A stretch of 5,415 bases of DNA from SLFT01 sp964493075 (lineage in GTDB: Bacteria; Hydrogenedentota; Hydrogenedentia; Hydrogenedentales; CAITNO01). The stretch lies in contig CAZBNU010000256.1 in NCBI GenBank assembly GCA_964493075.1, forward strand, positions 1-5,415. The letters are read 5' to 3'. Of the stretch, positions 1 to 5,415 are shown in pieces. Each line of letters begins with the position of its first letter. The stretch's first letter is position 1. The notes under the pieces were generated by a model that ran no database searches, was not told the origin of the DNA, and saw nothing but the letters and a program-made list of their open reading frames with translations. Position numbers and translations under genes: made by a program.

Positions 1-461
1 AACACGGTTCGGAAGAAGGGTTATTGGCCGAAGTGGTCAACGATAAAGGCAAGGTCACCAAGGGCGCTGTTGCCAGTCGGCTGAAAGAAATTGCCGCCGA
101 CCCGGAAGCCACCGAGGAAATGCAGGTGTTGCAGCAATGCCAGGAACTCATGGAGCAGATTGCCGAACTCAAGAGCCAGGTAAAAGAAGCACAGCAGGAT
201 TTGGAGACCAGTGTTGCCCTGAAATACGGCGAACTCAGTGAAGCAGAAATCATAAGTCTCGTGGTGGAAGACAAATGGTTCGCCAGTCTCTCCGCTGCCG
301 TTCAATCGGAACTGGACCGCGTATCCCAGACACTTACCGGACGCATACGACAACTGGCGGAACGCTATGAAGCCCCGTTACCGGAGATTATGGACGACGT
401 GGCGGAACTCACCAATCGCGTAAAAGGCCATCTTGAGAAAATGGGGGCGGTATGGAAGTAA
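1..461 (+). CDS. hsdM: Type I restriction-modification DNA methyltransferase subunit HsdM, C-terminal fragment
   Basis: This is the C-terminal 152 residues of the HsdM subunit, open at the window's left edge (first complete codon at base 3) and ending at TAA 459-461. HsdM is the adenine-N6 methyltransferase of type I systems and works as M2S with the specificity subunit. The SAM-binding and NPPY motifs are upstream of the window and cannot be checked. The visible part is a helical tail: a coiled-coil-like stretch (about bases 121-210), then VALKYGELSEAE and VVEDKWFASL, then RIRQLAERYEAPLPE and a terminal helix ending GHLEKMGAVWK. This order is typical, from memory, of the C-terminal region by which HsdM packs on the conserved helices of HsdS. 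The gene overlaps hsdS by 10 bases, so the two are very likely co-transcribed and translationally coupled. Hand-counted G+C is about 57-62% in two 60-base stretches, well above the recognition domains of hsdS. The assignment rests on this tail plus the adjoining hsdS. Confidence 0.9.
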   Translation, partial: HGSEEGLLAEVVNDKGKVTKGAVASRLKEIAADPEATEEMQVLQQCQELMEQIAELKSQVKEAQQDLETSVALKYGELSEAEIISLVVEDKWFASLSAAVQSELDRVSQTLTGRIRQLAERYEAPLPEIMDDVAELTNRVKGHLEKMGAVWK

Positions 462-1732
462 AGAAGGGCTATAAACAGACTGACGTAGGTGTGATTCCGG
501 AGGATTGGGAGGTAAAGCGGTTGGGGGATATTGCTCGAATTCAACGTGGGGCATCACCGCGACCAATCGATAGTCCTGTTTGGTTTGACGAAAACTCAGC
601 CGTCGGTTGGGTTCGAATTTCTGATGTTACGAAATCAGGAATGTTTCTTTACGAAACCTCTCAACGACTTTCTCCGCTTGGTATTCAGCAAAGTCGTCCA
701 GTTGCATCTGGCAATCTCATCATGAGCATATGTGCGACCGTTGGCAGACCAATTATTACTGAAATCAACGTATGTATACACGATGGGTTCGTAGTTTTTG
801 ACAACCTCAAAGCGGACACACTATTCACATACTATATTCTTAAGAGGATAGAGCCTCAATGGTCAAGGCACGGGCAAACCGGTTCGCAAATGAATCTAAA
901 TACAGGATTAATTAATGGCACATTTTTACCCGTCCCTCCCCTTCCGGAACAACGAGCCATTGCAGAAGCATTGGGGGATGTGGATGCACTGCTTGGGGCG
1001 CAGGAAAAACTCATCGCCAAGAAACGTGCGCTCAAACAGGCCGCCATGCAAGAACTCCTTACCGGCAAAAAACGGCTGCCGGGATTTGAAAAGAAAAGGG
1101 GTTATAAACAGACTGAGGTGGGTGTGATTCCGGAGGATTGGGATACATGTGTTCTAAAAAATTGCCTCTCGGCACCAATAGATTATGGGATCAATGCCCC
1201 TGCCGTTCCATTTTCAGAAAAACTACCCAAATATATTAGAATTACAGATATCGACGAAGATGGACACTATTTGTCAGAAAATCCTGTAAGTGTCAAACAC
1301 AAAGATGCCGAGCGTTTTACATTACAAGATGGAGATATTGTCTTTGCCCGGACCGGTGCAAGTGTCGGGAAATCGTACCAATATAAATATTATGATGGGA
1401 AATTAGTCTTTGCAGGATTTTTGATACGTGTTGCCTCTAACCCAACAAAACTACTTCCAAGTTTTCTTTCACAGTATGTCAAGACTGCCGCATATTGGAA
1501 TTGGGTTAAACTTATGTCTATGCGAAGTGGTCAACCAGGAATAAACGGAAACGAATATGGTCAACTTCCTGTTCCTCTTGCACCCCTTCCAGAACAACAT
1601 GCCATCGCCACTGTACTCTCCGACATGGACGCAGAAATCGAAGCGTTGGAAAAGCGGCTGGAAAAGACGCGTATGTTGAAGCAGGGGATGATGCAGGAGT
1701 TGTTGACCGGTAAAACGAGACTTATTAATTGA
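452..1732 (+). CDS. hsdS: Type I restriction-modification specificity subunit HsdS (two target recognition domains)
   Basis: This 426-residue protein has the usual full length of HsdS, which reads the bipartite DNA target and directs both methylation and cleavage. It is built as two similar halves. Each begins with GYKQT(D/E)VGVIPEDW (residues 6-19 and 217-230), followed by a variable target recognition domain (about 20-160 and 231-375). Each recognition domain ends at PLPEQ (163-167 and 378-382) and leads into a conserved helix closing with MQELLTGK. The two helices should pair as an antiparallel coiled coil that sets the spacing between half-sites. Family motifs inside the recognition domains include SICATVGRP and IHDGFVVF (first) and GDIVFARTGASVGKS (second). 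The recognised sequence cannot be read from this. ATG 452 lies inside hsdM. Only a weak G-rich stretch (443-447) precedes it, so re-initiation after hsdM is likely. The recognition domains are AT-rich (30-40% G+C in sampled stretches) compared with the flanking genes, suggesting separate acquisition. Confidence 0.95.
   Translation: MEVKKGYKQTDVGVIPEDWEVKRLGDIARIQRGASPRPIDSPVWFDENSAVGWVRISDVTKSGMFLYETSQRLSPLGIQQSRPVASGNLIMSICATVGRPIITEINVCIHDGFVVFDNLKADTLFTYYILKRIEPQWSRHGQTGSQMNLNTGLINGTFLPVPPLPEQRAIAEALGDVDALLGAQEKLIAKKRALKQAAMQELLTGKKRLPGFEKKRGYKQTEVGVIPEDWDTCVLKNCLSAPIDYGINAPAVPFSEKLPKYIRITDIDEDGHYLSENPVSVKHKDAERFTLQDGDIVFARTGASVGKSYQYKYYDGKLVFAGFLIRVASNPTKLLPSFLSQYVKTAAYWNWVKLMSMRSGQPGINGNEYGQLPVPLAPLPEQHAIATVLSDMDAEIEALEKRLEKTRMLKQGMMQELLTGKTRLIN
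467..508 (+). repeat. Direct repeat copy 1 in hsdS (start of half 1)
   Basis: This 42-base segment encodes GYKQTDVGVIPEDW. Aligned by eye with copy 2 at 1100-1141 it differs at only three bases (ggc/ggt, gac/gag, gta/gtg), and the last 18 bases are identical. The copies are 633 bases apart, exactly 211 codons, in the same orientation and reading frame. Internal repeats are normal in HsdS proteins, but near-identity at the DNA level points to recent duplication or gene conversion. Confidence 0.9.
1100..1141 (+). repeat. Direct repeat copy 2 in hsdS (start of half 2)
   Basis: Second copy of the 42-base repeat, encoding GYKQTEVGVIPEDW at residues 217-230 and opening the second half of HsdS. It follows the first conserved helix and a short basic linker (KKRLPGFEKKR). 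Unequal recombination with copy 1 would remove residues 6-216 in frame. The resulting 215-residue single-domain HsdS would carry only the second recognition domain. Confidence 0.9.
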
Positions 1733-1778
1733 CAATTGACGTAAATAATTGACAATGGACAATGGATAATGGACAATG
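1727..1778 (+). repeat. Degenerate heptamer tandem repeat, AAT(T/G)GA(C/T), spanning the hsdS stop
   Basis: Read directly: AATTGAC at 1727 and 1734, an off-register six-base GTAAAT at 1741-1746, AATTGAC at 1747, AATGGAC at 1754, AATGGAT at 1761, AATGGAC at 1768, then a partial AATG. The hsdS stop TGA (1730-1732) lies within the first unit, so the array begins inside the gene. Similar intergenic heptamer arrays occur in various bacterial genomes (from memory). Their function is generally unknown. This array fills about half of the only gap in the locus. TTGACA at 1749-1754 resembles a -35 box but has only a poor -10 partner (GACAAT, 1772-1777, 17-base spacing), so no promoter is called. The rest of the gap (1779-1838) is AT-rich and shows no convincing hairpin terminator. 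Confidence 0.85.
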
Positions 1779-1825
1779 TAAGCATAGGACAGTTATTTTC
1801 GTATTTTGTTGTTTTCAATGGGTTT

Positions 1826-1833
1826 AAGGAAGG
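1826..1833 (+). promoter_or_regulatory. Ribosome binding site fixing the start of the AlbA_2 gene
   Basis: AAGGAAGG lies five bases upstream of ATG 1839, a strong Shine-Dalgarno match at good spacing. The in-frame alternatives upstream (TTG 1806 and ATG 1818) are preceded only by a T-rich stretch with no such site. ATG 1839 is therefore the chosen start, giving MPENQHIEWK, which matches the usual beginning of the AlbA_2 domain. Confidence 0.85.
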
Positions 1834-1838
1834 TATGT

Positions 1839-3233
1839 ATGCCTGAAAACCAGCATATAGAGTGGAAATCGTCCTGGCGCGATGAATACCTGAAATGGGT
1901 TTGCGGCTTTGCCAATGCAGAAGGCGGAACGCTGGTTATTGGCCGGGATGATAAGGGCGCAGTGACAGGCGTAACCAACGCCAAAAAGTTGATGGAAGAC
2001 ATTCCGAATAAAATACGGGATATCCTTGGTATTCTGGTGGACGTCAACCTGCGCACGAAAAAGAATCAGGCGTATCTTGAAATTAACGTGGAGGCGTATC
2101 CCAACCCGGTAAACTACAAGGGCGAATACTATTACCGCAGCGGCAGTACGAACCAGGTACTGAAGGGCGCTGCATTGGACCGCTTTCTGTTGCGTAAACA
2201 GGGGCGTCACTGGGATGGCGTACCAGCGCCGCAAGTGAGCATTAAAGACCTGTCCAAACAGGCGCTGAAAACTTTTTCCCAAAAGGCTCGGAACAGTGGG
2301 CGACTGGATACGGCCGTTCTGCAGGAATCCACTGCGGTACTGATTGATAAGTTGCATCTGATGGATGGGAATTATCTCAAACGGGCGGCATTACTCTTAT
2401 TTCATTCGGATCCGGAACGATTTTTCTCTGGAGCGTTTGTAAAGATTGGTTTCTTCCGCACGAATACGGAGCTGCTTTACCAGGATGAGGTACATGGCGA
2501 CCTGTTTACCCAGGTTGAAAAGACAATGGAGTTGCTGCTCACCAAGTACTTGAAGGCAGGAATCAGTTACGAAGGGGTTCAGCGCCTGGAGACGTATCCC
2601 GTACCTGAAGCAGCGTTACGCGAAGCACTCCTGAATGCGATTGTACACAAGGATTATGGTGCAGGTTCCCCTATTCAAATCAGTGTATATCCGGACAAGA
2701 TATTGCTGTGGAATGCCGGTGTTCTACCGCCGGACTGGACGGTGGATTGGCTGCTGGATAAACATCCGTCTCAACCTTTCAACCCGGATATTGCCAGTGT
2801 ATTCTTTCGGGCAGGGATGATAGAAGCCTGGGGACGCGGCATCGAGCGCATACTGGAATCTTGTGAAAATGCCAATGTGCCAACACCGGAACTGCGCTAT
2901 GAACAATCGGGGCTATGGGTGAAATTCGGTTTTTCGGCAGCGTATCTTGAAATGACTACCCCAAAGACTACCCCAAAGACTACCCCAAAGACTACCCCAA
3001 AGACTACCCCAAAGACTACCCAAGAAACTACCCAAGAAACTACCCAAGAAACTACCCAAGAAATGATTCTCGCGTTATTACGGCAAACGCCTACACTGAC
3101 CCGTAAGGAGATGGCGGAATCAATCGGTATTTCTATTGATGGCATCAAGTATCATATAAATAAATTGAAGGCTGAAGGCTACATACGTCATGTGGGTTCA
3201 GCCAGGGCAGGACAGTGGGAGGTGCTGAAGTGA
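1839..3233 (+). CDS. AlbA_2 (Schlafen-like) / ATPase-like / winged-helix protein, COG2865-like, embedded in the type I locus
   Basis: This 464-residue protein has three parts. Residues 1-110 form an AlbA_2 (Schlafen AlbA_2, PF04326-type) domain with IEWKSS, FANAEGGTLVIG (24-35), DDKG(A)VTG (37-44) and YYRSGSTN (98-105). Residues about 255-345 look like the degenerate GHKL ATPase-type domain of this family: REALLNAIVHKDY (261-273, with E262, N266 and H270), WNAG (291-294) and GRGIERI (332-338). Residues 409-464 form a winged helix-turn-helix, with LTRKEMAESIGIS then IKYHINKLKAEGYI. A linker of five TTPK and four TTQE units (373-408) joins the last two. Proteins of this architecture are usually annotated as predicted transcriptional regulators or ATP-binding proteins, and their actual role is largely untested. 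Glu3 and Glu8 have the five-residue spacing of the acidic pair in Schlafen ribonucleases, so RNA cleavage is an alternative. Its end overlaps hsdR by four bases, so the two are expressed together. It may control hsdR or act as an extra defence component (inference). Confidence 0.88.
   Translation: MPENQHIEWKSSWRDEYLKWVCGFANAEGGTLVIGRDDKGAVTGVTNAKKLMEDIPNKIRDILGILVDVNLRTKKNQAYLEINVEAYPNPVNYKGEYYYRSGSTNQVLKGAALDRFLLRKQGRHWDGVPAPQVSIKDLSKQALKTFSQKARNSGRLDTAVLQESTAVLIDKLHLMDGNYLKRAALLLFHSDPERFFSGAFVKIGFFRTNTELLYQDEVHGDLFTQVEKTMELLLTKYLKAGISYEGVQRLETYPVPEAALREALLNAIVHKDYGAGSPIQISVYPDKILLWNAGVLPPDWTVDWLLDKHPSQPFNPDIASVFFRAGMIEAWGRGIERILESCENANVPTPELRYEQSGLWVKFGFSAAYLEMTTPKTTPKTTPKTTPKTTPKTTQETTQETTQETTQEMILALLRQTPTLTRKEMAESIGISIDGIKYHINKLKAEGYIRHVGSARAGQWEVLK
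2955..3062 (+). repeat. 12-base in-frame tandem repeat (5 x TTPK, 4 x TTQE linker)
   Basis: Nine head-to-tail 12-base units lie in one reading frame. The first five (2955-3014) are all ACTACCCCAAAG (Thr-Thr-Pro-Lys) and the next four (3015-3062) all ACTACCCAAGAA (Thr-Thr-Gln-Glu). Units are identical within each block and differ between blocks at three bases, changing Pro to Gln and Lys to Glu. The product is a linker whose first half carries five positive charges and second half four negative ones. Because the unit is a multiple of three, copy-number slippage changes linker length without a frameshift. Similar TTxx-repeat linkers occur in relatives of this family (from memory). Confidence 0.97.
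3217..3224 (+). promoter_or_regulatory. Ribosome binding site for hsdR, inside the end of the AlbA_2 gene
   Basis: GGGAGGTG, five bases before GTG 3230, is a near-ideal Shine-Dalgarno site lying within the last codons of the upstream gene. It supports the GTG start and, with the four-base GTGA stop/start overlap, indicates translational coupling of the two genes. Confidence 0.85.
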
Positions 3234-5415
3234 GTGTTTCTGTAGGGCAAAAAGAACGGGAAACGCAGAAACGGGTGGTGAAACTCTTCCTGGACAGGTT
3301 GAAGTATGACTACCTGGGGTTCTGGAAAGACCGCGAGGGGAACAGCAATATTGAAGAGGGTGTGCTGCGGCAGTATTTACTGGAAGAATGCGGGTATACG
3401 GAAACCATTGTTTCACGGGCGTTGTTTGAATTACGCAAGGCGGCGGAGGATAGTACCAAGAGCCTGTATGACCGGAACAGCGCTGTTTATGGACTGCTGC
3501 GGTATGGGGTGAAGGTGCGTGAAGGGGTGGGTGAATATACGGAAACGGTGTGGCTTATCAACTGGAAGGAACCGCATAAGAACCAGTTTGCCATTGCGGA
3601 AGAAGTGACTGTGGCGTCAGCGAATCCCCAATCCCATGGGAAACGACCGGATATTGTGTTGTATGTGAACGGCATCGCCCTGGGGATACTTGAACTGAAA
3701 CGGTCCACCGTGTCCGTGGCGGAAGGTATCCGTCAGAATATTGACAGCCAGAATAAAAAATTCATTGAACCGTTCTTCTCCACCATGCAGTGGATTATGG
3801 CGGGTAACGATACGGAGGGGTTACGGTATGGCACCATTGGCACCCCGGAGAAGTATTACCTGAACTGGAAAGAGGACAGCGACATAGAAAATCTGTTGGA
3901 CCGTGCGTTGATGCAGTTATGCGCCAAGGAGCGGTTCCTGGAGTTGATACACGATTTTATTGTGTTTGATGCGGGGGTGAAGAAACTGTGTCGCCATAAC
4001 CAGTATTTTGCGGTGAAAGCGTCCCAGAGACAGGTGCAGAAACGGGAAGGCGGCATTATATGGAATACGCAGGGTTCCGGCAAGAGCCTTATCATGGTGT
4101 GGTTGGCGAAATGGATACGGGAGCATAAGCGGGATGCCCGGGTGTTGGTTATCACGGACAGGAAGGAACTGGACGCTCAGATAGAAACGGTGTTCAAGGG
4201 AGTCAGTGAGGAAATTTGCCGTACCAAGAGTGGCGCTGACCTGATTGAAAAACTGAATGCTGTCAAACCCTGGTTGTTGTGTTCGCTTATTCATAAGTTC
4301 GGCAGCAAAAAGAGCGACGACGAGGAAGGCGATATTCCCGAGTATATTGCCGAGATGCGAAAGGCGCTGCCGAAGGATTTCCGGGCCAAGGGCAATCTGT
4401 ACGTGTTTGTGGATGAGTGCCACCGTACCCAGTCGGGGGAACTGCACGAGGCGATGAAAAAGATTTTGCCGAATGCCATCTTTATCGGGTTTACCGGTAC
4501 GCCGCTGCTGAAGGCGGACAAGCAGCGCAGCATCGAGGTGTTCGGGGGGTATATCCATACGTATAAGTTTGATGAGGCGGTATATGATAACGTGGTGCTG
4601 GATTTGCGCTATGAGGCACGGGACATTGACCAGGACATTACATCGCAGGAGAAGATTGACCTGTGGTTTGAAGCAAAGACCAAGGGGTTGACCGACCTGG
4701 CCAAGGCGCAATTGAAACAACGATGGGGCACCATGAAAAAGGTGTTGTCGAGCCAGTCGCGGTTGGAAAAGATTGTGTCGGATATTCTGCTGGATATGGA
4801 GACCCGTGACCGGTTGCAGACGGGACGGGGCAATGCCATGCTGGTTTCAGGCAGTATTTACGAGGCGTGTAAGTTTTACGAGTTATTTAATAAGACAGAA
4901 TTGGCCGGTAAATGCGCCATTATCACGTCGTATACTCCGGCCACGGCGGATTTGAAGGGGGAAGACAGCGGCGAAGGGGATACGGAGAAACTGGAACAGT
5001 ATGAAGCCTATCAGAAGATGTTGGCGGCATGGTTTAATGAACCGCCGGAAACAGCCATAACCAAAACGGAAGAATTTGAGCGGCAGGTGCGCAAGAAATT
5101 TGTGGATGAGCCGGGGCAGATGAAATTGCTGATTGTGGTGGACAAGCTGCTGACGGGGTTTGATGCGCCACCGGCTACCTATCTTTACATAGACAAAAAG
5201 ATGCAAGACCATGGGCTGTTCCAGGCGATATGCCGTGTGAACCGCCTTGACGGGGAAGACAAAGAGTACGGGTATATCATTGACTATAAAGACCTGTTCA
5301 AGAGCCTGGAAGGGGCGGTGAGCGATTATACGGGCGGTGCCTTTGACGGGTATGACAGTGCGGATGTGGCCGGGCTGCTGGAGGACAGGTTGCAGAAGGC
5401 CAAAGAACGGCTGGA
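3230..5415 (+). CDS. hsdR: Type I restriction enzyme subunit HsdR (nuclease and DNA translocase), 3' end outside window
   Basis: The frame is open from GTG 3230 to the window end, 728 codons of a protein usually near 1000 residues, so the C-terminal part that binds the methyltransferase is not seen. HsdR joins M2S to form the restriction complex, pumps unmodified DNA by ATP hydrolysis and cuts it. The N-terminal PD-(D/E)XK nuclease shows RPDIVLY (Asp141) and ILELKRS (Glu155, Lys157). That spacing equals the EcoR124I catalytic residues Asp151/Glu165/Lys167 as I recall them. Superfamily 2 helicase motifs follow in order: Walker A TQGSGKS (Lys285), ITDRKELDAQ (about 308), Walker B DECHR (395-399), FTGTP (to 425), LLTGFDAP (motif V, 640-647) and QAICRVNR (motif VI, 665-672). 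An acidic loop (DDEE, 363-366) lies between motifs Ia and II. There is no frameshift or internal stop, so the gene looks functional as far as visible. The start overlaps the AlbA_2 gene stop and has its own strong ribosome binding site. Confidence 0.96.
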   Translation, partial: MSVSVGQKERETQKRVVKLFLDRLKYDYLGFWKDREGNSNIEEGVLRQYLLEECGYTETIVSRALFELRKAAEDSTKSLYDRNSAVYGLLRYGVKVREGVGEYTETVWLINWKEPHKNQFAIAEEVTVASANPQSHGKRPDIVLYVNGIALGILELKRSTVSVAEGIRQNIDSQNKKFIEPFFSTMQWIMAGNDTEGLRYGTIGTPEKYYLNWKEDSDIENLLDRALMQLCAKERFLELIHDFIVFDAGVKKLCRHNQYFAVKASQRQVQKREGGIIWNTQGSGKSLIMVWLAKWIREHKRDARVLVITDRKELDAQIETVFKGVSEEICRTKSGADLIEKLNAVKPWLLCSLIHKFGSKKSDDEEGDIPEYIAEMRKALPKDFRAKGNLYVFVDECHRTQSGELHEAMKKILPNAIFIGFTGTPLLKADKQRSIEVFGGYIHTYKFDEAVYDNVVLDLRYEARDIDQDITSQEKIDLWFEAKTKGLTDLAKAQLKQRWGTMKKVLSSQSRLEKIVSDILLDMETRDRLQTGRGNAMLVSGSIYEACKFYELFNKTELAGKCAIITSYTPATADLKGEDSGEGDTEKLEQYEAYQKMLAAWFNEPPETAITKTEEFERQVRKKFVDEPGQMKLLIVVDKLLTGFDAPPATYLYIDKKMQDHGLFQAICRVNRLDGEDKEYGYIIDYKDLFKSLEGAVSDYTGGAFDGYDSADVAGLLEDRLQKAKERL

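Noticed and set aside
1749..1777. Possible promoter: TTGACA with GACAAT 17 bases downstream
   Set aside because: The -35-like box is just one unit of the heptamer array and the -10 match is only four of six. The nearby TATTTTG is also one base off a Bacteroidota-type -7 element. Transcript mapping would be needed.
1806..1838. Upstream starts (TTG 1806, ATG 1818) for the AlbA_2 gene
   Set aside because: No Shine-Dalgarno sequence precedes them, while ATG 1839 has AAGGAAGG at five bases and starts at the expected domain edge.
1733..1838. Rho-independent terminator after hsdS
   Set aside because: No GC-rich stem followed by a T-run was found. The T-rich stretch near 1793-1816 has no hairpin before it.
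1824..2357. 177-codon open frame on the - strand
   Set aside because: It is antisense to the AlbA_2 domain coding region, whose motifs are clear on the + strand. No supporting ribosome binding site or family match was seen.
2955..3062. CRISPR-like or non-coding repeat array
   Set aside because: The units are 12 bases, contiguous without spacers, and maintain the reading frame, so this is a coding tandem repeat.
3917..4720. 267-codon open frame on the - strand
   Set aside because: It lies wholly opposite hsdR, whose helicase motifs are intact there, and its translation shows no recognisable family. It is a shadow frame.

Overview
This window is the middle of a bacterial type I restriction-modification locus, with every gene on the + strand. 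In order it holds the 3' end of hsdM (DNA adenine methyltransferase subunit, entered mid-gene), a complete hsdS (specificity subunit), a complete accessory gene for an AlbA_2/Schlafen-like, ATPase-like, winged-helix protein, and the first 728 codons of hsdR (restriction and translocation subunit, cut by the window end). The organism cannot be named. Hand counts give about 55-60% G+C in parts of hsdM and about 53% in one part of hsdR. The ribosome binding sites are of good Shine-Dalgarno type, and TAA and TGA act as normal stops. A bacterial chromosome or plasmid of medium G+C fits.

Layout: hsdM ends at 461 and overlaps the hsdS start (452) by 10 bases. After hsdS ends at 1732 comes the only real gap (1733-1838), which carries a degenerate heptamer tandem repeat that begins inside the hsdS stop region. 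The accessory gene starts at ATG 1839 behind a strong Shine-Dalgarno site and ends at 3233, overlapping the GTG start of hsdR (3230) by 4 bases. Coding density is otherwise complete, and no RNA gene, CRISPR array, insertion sequence or clear terminator was seen.

How the genes work together: HsdM and HsdS form the methyltransferase that recognises and protects a bipartite DNA site. HsdR joins them to translocate and cut unmodified DNA, and its nuclease and helicase motifs are intact as far as visible. The accessory protein is translationally coupled to hsdR and separated from hsdS by a spacer. It could be a regulator of hsdR or a second, nucleic-acid-targeting defence component; this is inference. 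Its notable features are a block-structured tetrapeptide linker (five TTPK then four TTQE units) and a pair of acidic residues spaced as in Schlafen ribonucleases.

The most interesting points are this accessory gene, its 12-base repeat tract, and a 42-base direct repeat within hsdS that could delete one recognition domain in frame.
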